NCBI GenBank assembly: GCA_964397305.1
Contig: CAYNIP010000008.1
Location: 73,731 to 137,730 of the forward strand
DNA length: 64,000 nucleotides
Direction: 5' to 3'
DNA from: JAAUTY01 sp964397305
Lineage (GTDB): Bacteria > Cyanobacteriota > Cyanobacteriia > Cyanobacteriales > Spirulinaceae
Below the pieces are notes generated by a model that had not been told where the DNA came from, did no database searches, and worked only from the letters and a program-made list of their open reading frames with translations. The position numbers and the translations under genes were made by a program. This document shows, piece by piece, positions 54,001-62,735 of this stretch. Position 1 is the stretch's first letter. Each line of letters starts with the position of its first letter.

Positions 54001-54571
54001 CGCCTGGCTGCAACCCCTCGGGTTTGACGTGCAGGGGGTGGCGGATGGGCCGGGGGCGATCGCCACCTGGCAGGCCTGGCAGCCCCACCTGATCTTCCTG
54101 GACCTGCGCTTGCCGGGGCTAGATGGCTGGGCCGTGGCCCGCCAGCTCCGGGAACAGGAAGCGGCCAACCCTGGAGACGCGCGGCTGGTGATCCTGGCCC
54201 TCTCTGCCAGTGTCAGCGAGGCCGATCGCCGGGCCGCTCTAGCAGCAGGTTGTGATGATTTTTGTGACAAACCGATTCAAGCAGCGGCAATTTTGACTAG
54301 CCTGCAAGAGCACCTCGGTGTGCAGTATGTTGAACCATCAGCTACAACAGGGAGGATGGAACAACCCAGGCTATCCCGTCTCCACTTACAACAGCTTTCG
54401 GGGGAGCAGCGTCAGGCCTTGGTGGCCGCCCTAGTACGCTGTGATCCTCGCCAGATTGCCACCGCGATCGCGGCGATCGCCTCTACCAATCCTGATCTAG
54501 CCTCTTCCCTAGAAGAATTGGCTCAGAATCTCCGTTATGACCAGCTCTTAGACTTCCTTGAAGCTCCTTAA
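51008..54571 (+). CDS. Membrane hybrid histidine kinase (dCache-HAMP-PAS-PAS-HisKA-HATPase-REC)
   Basis: A 1187-residue sensor. An N-terminal helix (LPWVLQVLVLVGLVGSL) and an extracellular dCache-like domain to about residue 350 lead to a second helix (LGLSLGALLVAIALGVWLAE) and a HAMP segment. Two PAS domains follow (about 465-590 and 600-715), the second ending in DISDRKQAEADL, then HisKA with the phospho-acceptor in MHHELRSPLNAI (near 740). The ATPase has NLLSNALKFTE, DTGPGIAPEE and GTGLGLAL. A receiver with Asp near 1031 (FLDLRLPGLDG) is next. The last 65 residues form a helical domain, homologous to the end of the next gene product, with no obvious phosphotransfer histidine. Confidence 0.92.
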   Translation: MKPLPIRLALTLPWVLQVLVLVGLVGSLSYRNGRQAVADLAEELMAQIGQEVHQELDHYLQSAHRATQHHLAALESGALTLADLDTLHRYLHLQHRQAPGLTALVLGRADGELRVSYRVRPEDFGENTVLRREELPYELVVATAANPAVDQLYSAQPSGELGRFLEAFDNRDVRDRPWYRQAAATRQPGWSEPFLIGDLDLLAIGAYRPILEAENRLLGVLAVIVSLDQLSDFLRELTIGKTGAVFILELEGSLIANSTAAPSYFVRREPASGERLFVRQSAAEIEAPLIQAAYRSLRTRFPDLAAVDAPQWWLFSEQGRRQFVRVSPYRGDHGLQWLIVTVIPESDFTGPLTAKLWRTLGLSLGALLVAIALGVWLAERWTRSLRALTTAAQQIAFAQRPGGKGQWPSSPLPRSRIAEVALLTAAFEQMSTDLQATERLRTHYAQELEQQVAAQTLALRTSEARLTAAQELARVGLWELDLSTGAVVWSESLYRIFEADPRPIPRPDLTLLRIHPEDQERVEQQTARLFPPGHNPLAAGQPFDLDCRILTQRGRVRYVQAQGRPIVNEQGGIVRLLGVVADITERKQAELEIARSRDLLAAIFQGSADAIFLVKAETLRIEACNQPAVALFDCDDEAELLGIGGWTLHRQPLTPEEVATLVAALEAAGSYQQDVEYQTRRGRRFWGNLTARPIQVADRRLYLARVTDISDRKQAEADLQAAKNAAEAADRAKSAFIANMHHELRSPLNAILGFAALLQQEPNLTLSQQAHLQTIQSSGTHLLNIIHQVLDFARAEVGELPLEERDFDLVAMLRELRALFSLQAEAKALELRLEWGDDLPRYWYGDAVKLRQIAINLLSNALKFTETGEVVVSVTVQPGANEAQQLTLAIADTGPGIAPEELPLLFTAFSQTESGRQQAQGTGLGLALSRHYAQRLGGDLTATSELGRGTTFRCTVLLRPGQAEGLPPVQSVPQLAPGQPRYRLLVVDDHEVNRRLLIAWLQPLGFDVQGVADGPGAIATWQAWQPHLIFLDLRLPGLDGWAVARQLREQEAANPGDARLVILALSASVSEADRRAALAAGCDDFCDKPIQAAAILTSLQEHLGVQYVEPSATTGRMEQPRLSRLHLQQLSGEQRQALVAALVRCDPRQIATAIAAIASTNPDLASSLEELAQNLRYDQLLDFLEAP

Positions 54572-54585
54572 TCCTTGCTCTTGTC

Positions 54586-57500
54586 ATGAATCGCGCGATT
54601 ACAGACCACGCCACGATCTTGGCTGTGGATGACAACCCCGCCGATCTCCAGCTCTTAGCCGAGCTGTTAGCCGGGGAGGCGTTCCAGGTTCGCTTAGCCC
54701 CCTCCGCCAATCTCGCCCTGCGCTCGATCCAAGCGGAGCCGCCGGATCTCATCCTGCTGGATGCCAAGTTACCGGATCTCGATGGCTATGGGTTCTGCGA
54801 TCAGCTCCAGGCCGATCCTCAGGCCGCGATGATCCCGATCATTTTTGTCACGGCTCTGCACGATACCCACGATAAACTCCAGGCCTTTGAGCGCGGGGCG
54901 GTGGACTACATCACCAAGCCCTACCAGCCAGCGGAACTGCTGGCCCGCCTGCGCCTGCACCTAGAGAACCAACGCCTGCGCCAGCAACTGGAGGCCCAAA
55001 ACGCCCAACTGCGTCGGGTCCAGGCTCGCTGGGACTTGCTGCTCCAGAGCACGGGGGATTGTGTCTACGAGTGGGATGTGCAGACGGACTGCACCGACTG
55101 CGCGGCTCAATGCTTTGCCCAGTTGGGCTACAGTGCCGACGAATTTCGCCTCAACTATGCCACCTGGGTGGCCTTGATTCATCCGGAGGATCGCGATCGC
55201 GTCACGACCCAGTTCCAAGCTCACCTCCAAGGCCAACTCCCCCAGCACGAAGTCGAGTATCGTCTGCGCCACCGTAGTGGGGAGTATCGCTGGGTGCTGA
55301 CCCGAGCCCAGGCCCAATGGGACGCGGCGGGCCGCCCCGTGCGGGTGGTGGGGATTCGCCAAGACATCACCGAGCGCAAGCAGACCGAGCAAGCCCTGGC
55401 GGAGGCTCTGGCCTTGCGAAACCTGATCTTTGATACGACGCTGGATGCCCTTTTCCTCGTCGATGCGACGACCTACCGGATCGAAGACTGCAACCAACGG
55501 GCGGTGGAACTGTTTGGGGTGGCGGCCAAGGCCGACCTCCTCGGCCGGCAGGGGACGGACTTTCGGACCCGGCCCCTGACGGCGGCGGAAATCGCGCAGT
55601 TGCAACAGCAAGGGGGCCAGGGTCAGCCGGTCTTTTTAGACCTCGAATATGTGCGGGCCAACGGGGAGCGTTTTTGGGGCAGTCTGGCGGTTGTTGCAGT
55701 GGAGATCGGCGGCCGCCCGAGGCAGGTGGTGCGGGTGGCCGATATTAGCGATCGCGTCGCTGCCTTCCAGGCCCTCCAGCAGTCCCAGGCCCGCCTGACC
55801 TTGGCCCTAGAAGCGGGCAAGATTAGCGGCTGGGACGTGAACCTGGCGACGGGGCAGGCCCAAGGGATTGGGTCTTGGCGCCTAGGGGAGTGGTGTCCTG
55901 AGGCCTGGGAGTGCTCCGAGGCCGAGGTCTGGGCGATGGTGCATCCGGAGGATCAGGAACGGGGGCGGGCGGTGGTGGCGGAGGCGATCGCCCATCGCCG
56001 CCCCTTTGAATGCGAGCTGCGGCTGGCCGAGGGCGAAGTCTGGCTCTACACGCGCGGGGTCGCTCACTACGATGCCGCCGGTCAACCCACCCAGCTGATC
56101 GGGGTTGCCGTCGATGTCACCGAGCGCCACCGCCTAGCTGCAACCCTGGCCGAGCGGGAGGCCTTCCTGTGCTGCATCTATGAGGGAGCCCAGGACTCGA
56201 TCTTTGTGGTGGACGTGACGCCGGCGGGCGATTTTCACTATGCCGGGCTGAACCCGATCCACGAACAGCGCACGGGGTACAAAACCGCCGAGATCGTGGG
56301 CCAGCGGCCGGAGGATCTGCTGCCGCCGGCAGCAGCGGCTCAGGTGCGCCAACACTACCAAGACTGTCTGGTTCAGGGCCGGGCGCTCGCCTATGAAGAG
56401 TATCTGCCCTTCCAAGGTCGCCCCTCTTGGTGGCTGACCACGCTCAATCCCCTCCGTGATGCCAGGGGCCGCATCTATCGGCTGATCGGAACCTCCACGG
56501 ACATCATGGCCCTAAAGCAGACCCAGCAGGAGCTACAGGCGGCGAAAGAGGCGGCGGAGGCGGCAAACCGGGCCAAGAGTGCCTTTATCGCCAGCATGAG
56601 CCATGAACTCCGGACGCCGCTGAATGCGATCATCGGCTTCAGTGACCTGCTCCGCCACCATCCCGATCTGAGCCGAGCTTGCACCGAGCAGGTGACGATG
56701 ATCCACCGCAGTGGCGAGCATCTGCTGACCCTCATTGAAGAGGTGCTGTCTATGGCGAGGATCGAGGCCGGACACCAGGCCCTCAAGGTTGATACCGTCA
56801 ACTTCCACCGGCTGCTGGAGACGATCCATGAAATGCTCAGCCTGCGAGCCCAGAGCCGCCACCTCGAGCTGAAGCTGGAGCGGGCCCCCGGCACGCCCCC
56901 GTTTATCACCACCGATGCGGGGAAATTGCGACAAGTGTTGTTGAACTTGCTGACCAATGCCATCAAGTTCACGGCGCAGGGCACGGTGCTCCTGCGGGTC
57001 GATTGGCAGCCAGCCTCGGAGCCCCCCCACCTGCGGTTTGCCGTCCAGGATAGCGGCTGTGGGATCGCCCCGGCGGATCTGGAGCGGATCTTTGAGCCTT
57101 TTGTTCAGGCTCAGGCGGGCCAAGCCCAGCCGGGCGGGACCGGCCTGGGGCTGTCGATCTGTCGGGAGTTTGTGCGGCTGCTGGGGGGCGAGCTCCAAGT
57201 GGAGTCGGAACTGGGCCGGGGCTCGACCTTCTCCTTCAGCCTGCCCGTGACCTCCACGGCTCCGATGCGCGAAGTGCCAGCCCCCCGGCAATGGGTGATC
57301 GGCTTGGCGCCGGAGCAGCCCCGCTACCGGCTGCTGATCGTGGATGATGTGCCAGCGAGTCGCCAACTGTTGGTGCAGTTGCTCGCGCCCCTGGGGTTTG
57401 ACCTGAAGGAGGCGGACAATGGCCGCCAGGCCCTGGCCTGCTATGAAACTTGGTCTCCCCATCTGATCCTGACGGATCTGCTGATGCCGGATCTGGATGG

Positions 57501-57981
57501 CTACGGGCTGATCCGCGAGATCCGCCGCCGGGAGCAGGGCCGGGGGGAGCCGCCGTCGCCGATTTTGGTGGTGACGGCGATCGCCTTCCTAGAGGAGCTG
57601 GAGAAAATTCGCGCCCTCGGCGGCAGTGACCTGCTGGTGAAGCCCTTGGCGAGCCACCAGCTCTACGAAAAGCTCCGCCAGCTTTTGGGGGTCCGCTACC
57701 TCTACCGCGATCCGGACCCCCTTGAGATGGCGGCCGATTACACGGCCCAGGGCTCCTCCCCCGCGAGTTGCCAGGAAGTGGCGCAGTTGCTGCCGGCTGC
57801 GCCTCGGGAGTGGCGCGATCGCCTCCAGCGCGCCGCCGCCGCCCTCGATGAAAAACAGTTGCGGCAACTCCTCCAGGAGCTACCGCCGGCGGAGGAGTTG
57901 TGCCGCTGCCTCGCTCCCTTGATCACCGATTTTCGCTTCGATGTGCTCTTAGATGCCCTAGAGCTGCTCGACCCACCCTAG
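54586..57981 (+). CDS. Soluble hybrid histidine kinase (REC-multiPAS-HisKA-HATPase-REC)
   Basis: A 1131-residue cytosolic kinase that begins with a receiver (residues 8-125; Asp in LILLDAKLPDLDGY), then about four PAS/PAC-type domains (145-650) with endings such as DITERKQTEQAL and DVTERHRLAAT. HisKA carries the phospho-acceptor in MSHELRTPLNAII near 672. The ATPase has NLLTNAIKFTAQG, DSGCGIAPADL and GTGLGLSI. A second receiver has Asp near 962 in LILTDLLMPDLDGY. The final 70 residues (FRFDVLLDALELL) align with the end of the preceding protein. Only 14 bp separates it from the membrane kinase, so the receiver may accept its phosphate. Confidence 0.92.
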   Translation: MNRAITDHATILAVDDNPADLQLLAELLAGEAFQVRLAPSANLALRSIQAEPPDLILLDAKLPDLDGYGFCDQLQADPQAAMIPIIFVTALHDTHDKLQAFERGAVDYITKPYQPAELLARLRLHLENQRLRQQLEAQNAQLRRVQARWDLLLQSTGDCVYEWDVQTDCTDCAAQCFAQLGYSADEFRLNYATWVALIHPEDRDRVTTQFQAHLQGQLPQHEVEYRLRHRSGEYRWVLTRAQAQWDAAGRPVRVVGIRQDITERKQTEQALAEALALRNLIFDTTLDALFLVDATTYRIEDCNQRAVELFGVAAKADLLGRQGTDFRTRPLTAAEIAQLQQQGGQGQPVFLDLEYVRANGERFWGSLAVVAVEIGGRPRQVVRVADISDRVAAFQALQQSQARLTLALEAGKISGWDVNLATGQAQGIGSWRLGEWCPEAWECSEAEVWAMVHPEDQERGRAVVAEAIAHRRPFECELRLAEGEVWLYTRGVAHYDAAGQPTQLIGVAVDVTERHRLAATLAEREAFLCCIYEGAQDSIFVVDVTPAGDFHYAGLNPIHEQRTGYKTAEIVGQRPEDLLPPAAAAQVRQHYQDCLVQGRALAYEEYLPFQGRPSWWLTTLNPLRDARGRIYRLIGTSTDIMALKQTQQELQAAKEAAEAANRAKSAFIASMSHELRTPLNAIIGFSDLLRHHPDLSRACTEQVTMIHRSGEHLLTLIEEVLSMARIEAGHQALKVDTVNFHRLLETIHEMLSLRAQSRHLELKLERAPGTPPFITTDAGKLRQVLLNLLTNAIKFTAQGTVLLRVDWQPASEPPHLRFAVQDSGCGIAPADLERIFEPFVQAQAGQAQPGGTGLGLSICREFVRLLGGELQVESELGRGSTFSFSLPVTSTAPMREVPAPRQWVIGLAPEQPRYRLLIVDDVPASRQLLVQLLAPLGFDLKEADNGRQALACYETWSPHLILTDLLMPDLDGYGLIREIRRREQGRGEPPSPILVVTAIAFLEELEKIRALGGSDLLVKPLASHQLYEKLRQLLGVRYLYRDPDPLEMAADYTAQGSSPASCQEVAQLLPAAPREWRDRLQRAAAALDEKQLRQLLQELPPAEELCRCLAPLITDFRFDVLLDALELLDPP

Positions 57982-58093
57982 CCAAGGAAGTCAGCCGAAG
58001 AGCGTGTCTGACGTTCGGCTACCTTGTCCCCCGTTGAACCCGTAGTCACTTTCCCAGGACCAGGGAACCGCCGGGATTAGGAGCAACAAGATA

Positions 58094-58122
58094 GGGGCGA
58101 GAAGGTTGCCCCTCTCGCCCCA
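58094..58122. terminator. Hairpin downstream of the PEP-CTERM gene
   Basis: GGGGCGAGA and TCTCGCCCC flank a short loop with a second CCCC run. On the minus strand it lies about 50 bp after the stop codon. It has only a weak T-run, so termination is likely but not certain. Confidence 0.55.
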
Positions 58123-58171
58123 CCGCATTGGGTTAAATCCATGCGAAAACTCAGTGATTGCTCGCTTCCAC

Positions 58172-58948
58172 CTAGCGGCCCAGACGGCGGCGCGTCACGA
58201 GTAGCGACCCAGCCACCAGACCCAGACCAGCTAAGGTCATCGGTTCCGGCACTTCTTTCGGGGGTTCCGTGATTGTGCGAATCGTTGCCAGCACCTTGTC
58301 GCTCTCTTCGCCATCCTCGCCCACTTGCTGGAAGCGAGCTGAAGCCCGCAGCTCACCGCTGGCATAGGCTTCGTAGAAGTAGGTGCTCACGGTGTCCGCA
58401 TCGAAACTGCCGGAGAAGTCCGCTGCCTTGTCGAAGCGGAAGCTCACCGTCTCGCTCTCACCAGCGAGGAGACCGCCCTGAGGATTACCCCCCGCAAAGG
58501 AGTTGTTGCTATTACGGCCGTTGGCATTGGTGCGAATCCCAATATCAAAGCTGCCAAAGGGTTGCAGCGTTGGATCTTCAAAGACTAGGGTGTAGTCCGT
58601 GCTGTTGGCGTTGTAATAGCTGCTGAGGTCGTTGAAGTCAAACGCGACCTGGGAGGGAAAGTCGAAAGCCGCTCCCACCAAGGTTGAGGTTCCTGGGGTT
58701 GTATTGGCCAGGGTTAGATCCAGCCAGACACTGCCGCTGTCACCATTCCGGAAGTCAAAGTGGTACTCTGCCGTGGAGTAGGTGTAGTCATCGGTGGCGC
58801 ATCGGGCGGGGTCAGCACACTCAGCCGGGTCGAGGACGAGCACAAAGGCTTCAGCCGGTTGGGCTAGGAGGAGGGCTGCTGTGCCGAGCACTAAGCCGCC
58901 CGCCACGGCGACTGAGTGTTGAACAAAGTGGGAAACTGCTGTTTTCAT
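58172..58948 (-). CDS. PEP-CTERM sorting-domain protein
   Basis: A 258-residue exported protein. A signal peptide (SVAVAGGLVLGTAALLLAQPAEA) precedes a beta-rich domain (VWLDLTLANTTPGTS; FDIGIRTNANGRN). The C-terminus is a complete PEP-CTERM signal, VPEPMTLAGLGLVAGSL then VTRRRLGR: a PEP motif, a helix and a basic tail. Such proteins are processed by exosortase and end up in the extracellular matrix or envelope. The middle domain is not assigned. The exosortase is not in this window. Confidence 0.88.
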   Translation of the reverse strand: MKTAVSHFVQHSVAVAGGLVLGTAALLLAQPAEAFVLVLDPAECADPARCATDDYTYSTAEYHFDFRNGDSGSVWLDLTLANTTPGTSTLVGAAFDFPSQVAFDFNDLSSYYNANSTDYTLVFEDPTLQPFGSFDIGIRTNANGRNSNNSFAGGNPQGGLLAGESETVSFRFDKAADFSGSFDADTVSTYFYEAYASGELRASARFQQVGEDGEESDKVLATIRTITEPPKEVPEPMTLAGLGLVAGSLLVTRRRLGR

Positions 58949-59233
58949 ATCTTCTCTCGAACGCTTTGGGCGGATGGGTCAGCAATCACTGAATGTTTTG
59001 GAGCTGACGTGGGTGGACTAACCCCGTCCTCGCTCCAATTCCATCATTGCTGACTGCCCAGGTTTCGGAAAGAGCCTCCCAGCAATCTTCACTCGATCTT
59101 TACGGAGATCACCGGGATTGTAAACTTGCGCGGAGTGGGTAGTTTTGCGGTTGTGCCGCCTGCGAGCCGTTTCGGTGAATTTACGCTGGGGTGATGCGAG
59201 CACCCCTCTCATTTTACCGTGAAATTGCTGAGG

Positions 59234-60886
59234 CTACCAGTTTACCCGTCCTTCCAGGCCCTGGCGAATCCCCGGCCCGAGCCCGCTAACTCGTTGCTCT
59301 AGGTCTGCGAGGGAGGTAAAGGGTTGCTGCTGGCGGGCTGTGATGATGCGCTGGGCGATCGCCGGCCCGATCCCCGGTAGGGTTTCCAAGTCGGCTTGGC
59401 TTGCCGTGTTGAGATTCACGGGCTGGAGCGACGGCCCCGAGCGGGCGGTAGTCAACTGGGGGCACTGCGCTGCTTGGTCGCGAATTTTTTGCTGGACACT
59501 GGCCGGAATCCCCAGGGCTGCTTGCTGATACAGGCGCTCGAACTCTCGCTGGAAGTGGGCTGTCACCACGGGGCTGTGAATGACTAAGAGCGTTTCGTCA
59601 TTCTGGTGATTCGCCGCTGCTGACCAATTGTGAGAGCCAGTAATCGTCACGCGGCCGTCCACGAGGCCAAACTTGTGGTGGAGCTTGTCGCCGGCGGGGA
59701 GATCCGCCACGCCGACGGTGCTGATCGGTTGGGCCCAGGGCCGATTCTCTGCGTGAAACTGACAATCCTGGGCCAAGGCCACCCCGAGCATATCCAGCCC
59801 CTCGCTGAAGTAGCGGAAGGCAAAGCTGCGGTCAATCAGGGCACGAATCGATACCCCGGCCTGGGAGCGGGTTTGTAGGGTGTTAGCAAGGCCCTGATCC
59901 GAAAAGACGAACAGGGCCAAGTCCACCGAGCGCGTGGCCGTGGCCAGCACTTGGGCGATGGTGCCGTTGGTGCTTCGGAGCCAGGGTTCGCTGGGCGAGA
60001 GGGGCGAGAACTGCACGGTGATCGGGGTCGTGCCTACGGTCACGGTGCGGGGCGGACGGTGGGGCTTCTGGAGCCCAAAGCGGCTGTTGGGCTGGCCGCC
60101 GGGCCCGTCGCCCCACATCCAGTTGAACTCTTCGATAAAGAGGGCGGTTAGGGCGGCATCGGTGATCGTCAGCAGATTGTTGGCATTGCCGCGCGTTTCC
60201 GGAGCGAGGAGATCGCCGTGGGTGCCGCTGAGGGTGAAGTTCGCGGAACCGGTCACGACGGTGGCGCTATCGATGACCAAAAATTTGTGGTGCATGAGGC
60301 CGGAGCCCTGGCTGCCGTCGGTGGTGTCGTCGATCAGGGGTATGCCGGCTTGGCGCAAGCGGATTAGGGCATCGGCGGCGGTGATTTCCTCGGGGGTGAG
60401 TTGGCCGTCGCGATCGCGATCCGCGAGGGCAAAAAACTCGTCGTAGCGCGATCGCTCCCGCTCGTCCAGTTGCTGCACTTGGGCGGGAGTCCAGTCTCCC
60501 CAGGCCTGGTTGTAGGTGTCTTCAATAATCACGCGCACCCGCACTCCTGCTTGGTGGCGCTCCACGAGGGCTTGGGCGATTCCCGGCAGGCGCAGCTCTT
60601 GCACGGCCAGGTCAACACTGGTCTGGGCCCGGCGGATCGCGTCGATGATTACCTGTTCTAGATCGTCGCCGGGACGGGAAATCTGGCGGTAGGGGTCGGT
60701 GTAGTCGGCTCCCTGGGCTGGGTTGTAGTTCATGTAAACGCGCACCCAGGGATCTTGGGGCAGGGGCGGCAAGCGCTGGCTCTGGGCTGGGGGCGATCGC
60801 CGCCAAAGCCAGAAGGCGAGGGTCACAAAAACTAGCAGCCCCAGGGTCGCAAGCAGCCACAAACGCCAGCGCATGGTAGATGGCAC
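59234..60886 (-). CDS. Phospholipase D-like protein with EF-hand and helix-hairpin-helix
   Basis: A 550-residue protein with an N-terminal membrane anchor (WLLATLGLLVFVTLAFWLW). Two PLD active-site motifs are visible: HHKFLVIDSATVVTG and HHKFGLVDGRVTITG, each followed by N. Between PLD halves lies an EF-hand-like loop, DRDRDGQLTPEE, and the C-terminus has two helix-hairpin-helix units (ETLPGIGPAIAQRIITARQ), found in DNA-binding proteins such as ComEA. PLD enzymes cleave phosphodiesters in lipids or nucleic acids; the HhH tail makes an extracytoplasmic DNA nuclease possible, as inference. Confidence 0.87.
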   Translation of the reverse strand: MPSTMRWRLWLLATLGLLVFVTLAFWLWRRSPPAQSQRLPPLPQDPWVRVYMNYNPAQGADYTDPYRQISRPGDDLEQVIIDAIRRAQTSVDLAVQELRLPGIAQALVERHQAGVRVRVIIEDTYNQAWGDWTPAQVQQLDERERSRYDEFFALADRDRDGQLTPEEITAADALIRLRQAGIPLIDDTTDGSQGSGLMHHKFLVIDSATVVTGSANFTLSGTHGDLLAPETRGNANNLLTITDAALTALFIEEFNWMWGDGPGGQPNSRFGLQKPHRPPRTVTVGTTPITVQFSPLSPSEPWLRSTNGTIAQVLATATRSVDLALFVFSDQGLANTLQTRSQAGVSIRALIDRSFAFRYFSEGLDMLGVALAQDCQFHAENRPWAQPISTVGVADLPAGDKLHHKFGLVDGRVTITGSHNWSAAANHQNDETLLVIHSPVVTAHFQREFERLYQQAALGIPASVQQKIRDQAAQCPQLTTARSGPSLQPVNLNTASQADLETLPGIGPAIAQRIITARQQQPFTSLADLEQRVSGLGPGIRQGLEGRVNW

Positions 60887-61036
60887 TCCAGTAAAGTCGC
60901 TACCCTGAAGTATGCCTGATCCGGGGTTATCTGTATCGTGTTGCGCTACACCAGTCCCTCCATCTTGCCCCGACTCTAAGGCCTTGAGGGGGTAGCCAAC
61001 GCGCTAGGCTAAAAGCGATTCTCTGCGGTTGAACCC

Positions 61037-62371
61037 ATGCCCCCAGGCTACCCGTGGTTGCACAATGCCCAAGTCCCCCTCGCGCTCCTGGAGGAACCCT
61101 TCCCCATGGCGGCCAACGCGGAGGGGTTGGTGCGGGTGGATCTGGCCCTGGAGCAGGGGGTGATTCGACAGGTGCGGCCGGCTGCTGACCAGCCCCCGGC
61201 GGGAGCTTTGGATGTGCGGCGCGGCCTCGTCCTCCCCTGCTTCGTAGATATCCATACCCATCTGGACAAGGGGCAGGTCTGGGGGCGAGCCCCAAATCCG
61301 GATGGAACCTTTGACAAGGCTGTTGCCACCATCCGCCGCGATGCTCAGCAGCACTGGCAGGCGGAGGATCTCTACCGCCGCATGAGCTTTGGCCTGCGCT
61401 GTAGCTATGCTCACGGAACTCAGGCCCTCCGCACCCATCTGGACTGCGGCCCTGATCAGGCGGCGCTCAGCCTGTCGATCTTTGTGCGCTTGCAGGCCGA
61501 GTGGCGCGATCGCCTGACCCTGCAAGCCGTCGCGATGGCCCCCCTCGCGGAATACAGCACCCCGGCGGGGATCGCCCTGGCCGATACCATCGCCGCCACC
61601 GGTCAGATTCTCGGTGGCGTCGCCTACGCGGGGCCGGACTTGGACACGCACCTCGATGCCCTCTTTGCCCTAGCCCAGGAGCGCCAACTGGACCTCGATC
61701 TCCACGCGGATGAAACCGGCGATCCCAATTCCCACAGCCTGCGGGCGATCGCCCGAGCCGCCCGCCGCCACAACTTTCAGGGCCAGATCCTCGGTGGGCA
61801 TGGTTGTAGCCTGGCGGTCCAAGCCCCCGAGGAGTTAGACCAGACCCTCACCTGGATGCGCCAGGCTGGGATCGGCCTGGTCAGCCTGCCGACCTGTAAT
61901 CTCTACCTCCAAGACCGCCAGGCCGGGCGCACACCCCGCTGGCGCGGCGTCGCCCCGGTCCAGGAACTACACCAGGCTGGTATTCCCGTCCTGTTCGCGA
62001 GTGACAATTGCCGCGATCCCTTCTTCAGCTTCGGCGACCACGACCTGTTAGAAGTCTTTGGGCAAGCGGTGCGGATCGCTCACCTGGATCAGCCCTATGG
62101 CGATTGGATTCGCGCTGTCACCCAACGGCCCGCCGCCTGGTTGGGGCTCCCTGGCGGCGGCCGCCTTGTAGCCGGGGCTCCGGCCGATCTGATCGTGTTT
62201 CGGGGGCGCAGCTTCAGCGAACTGTTGGCCCGCCCTCAGGGCGATCGCCTTGTCCTCCGTCGTGGCTGCCCCATTGACACGACCCTGCCGGACTACGCCG
62301 AACTAGACGACCTCATGGGTCCAGCGAGCAATCTGAAAATTGAGTCCCCTCAAGGACACGCCCACGCATAA
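61037..62371 (+). CDS. codA: Cytosine deaminase-like amidohydrolase
   Basis: A 444-residue metal-dependent amidohydrolase similar to cytosine deaminase, which makes uracil and ammonia. The first metal site is in CFVDIHTHLDKGQVW, then HADETGDPNSH (catalytic Glu), GGHGCSLA (metal His) and LFASDNCRDPFFSFGD (metal Asp). Spacing matches CodA, but relatives include isoguanine and other cyclic-amidine deaminases, so the substrate is not certain. The start gives MPPGYPWLHNAQVPL. It stands alone without a permease such as CodB. Confidence 0.82.
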   Translation: MPPGYPWLHNAQVPLALLEEPFPMAANAEGLVRVDLALEQGVIRQVRPAADQPPAGALDVRRGLVLPCFVDIHTHLDKGQVWGRAPNPDGTFDKAVATIRRDAQQHWQAEDLYRRMSFGLRCSYAHGTQALRTHLDCGPDQAALSLSIFVRLQAEWRDRLTLQAVAMAPLAEYSTPAGIALADTIAATGQILGGVAYAGPDLDTHLDALFALAQERQLDLDLHADETGDPNSHSLRAIARAARRHNFQGQILGGHGCSLAVQAPEELDQTLTWMRQAGIGLVSLPTCNLYLQDRQAGRTPRWRGVAPVQELHQAGIPVLFASDNCRDPFFSFGDHDLLEVFGQAVRIAHLDQPYGDWIRAVTQRPAAWLGLPGGGRLVAGAPADLIVFRGRSFSELLARPQGDRLVLRRGCPIDTTLPDYAELDDLMGPASNLKIESPQGHAHA

Positions 62372-62735
62372 AATCCCCCGCCAAGGAGCGAGTCTTGTAC
62401 AGAGGCACAACGGGCTCCATGCTTCACGAGCAATCGTTCCAGCGATACCTGGAAGCTTCTGACCCCGCGTGTCCCTGAATCCGCAAAACATGCTAAGCCT
62501 TGAAAGCTTTGCGATCGCTGGGCTGCGAGGATTGTCATGCCTTGCGGCTTCCCTCGGAATTGATCGGAATTCAGGCTCTTGGCTCTGCCACAGTGCTTCT
62601 CTTGCTAGTAAGAGATACAGCGTGCTTCACGTCGTTGAAAACCGCTATAAGTCGTATTGCGCTAGCTTGAAATTCACTGTATGCACCTCACTTGTTCTCG
62701 TTTAGGTTCAGTTTTTCTTATTCCTAGAGGCTAGT
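62372..62735. other. 364 bp intergenic region, AT-richer toward the right
   Basis: No gene is seen. The first half has one HIP1 site, and the second half (TTGAAAACCGCTATAAGTCG, then a run of T before ATTCCTAGAGG) looks like promoter and leader of the serine-protease gene. The ribosome site is CTAGAGG. Confidence 0.4.

Noticed and set aside
62469..62705. Possible 78-residue gene before the PEP-CTERM protease
   Set aside because: Composition resembles non-coding DNA, no family match, and it occupies the protease's promoter region.
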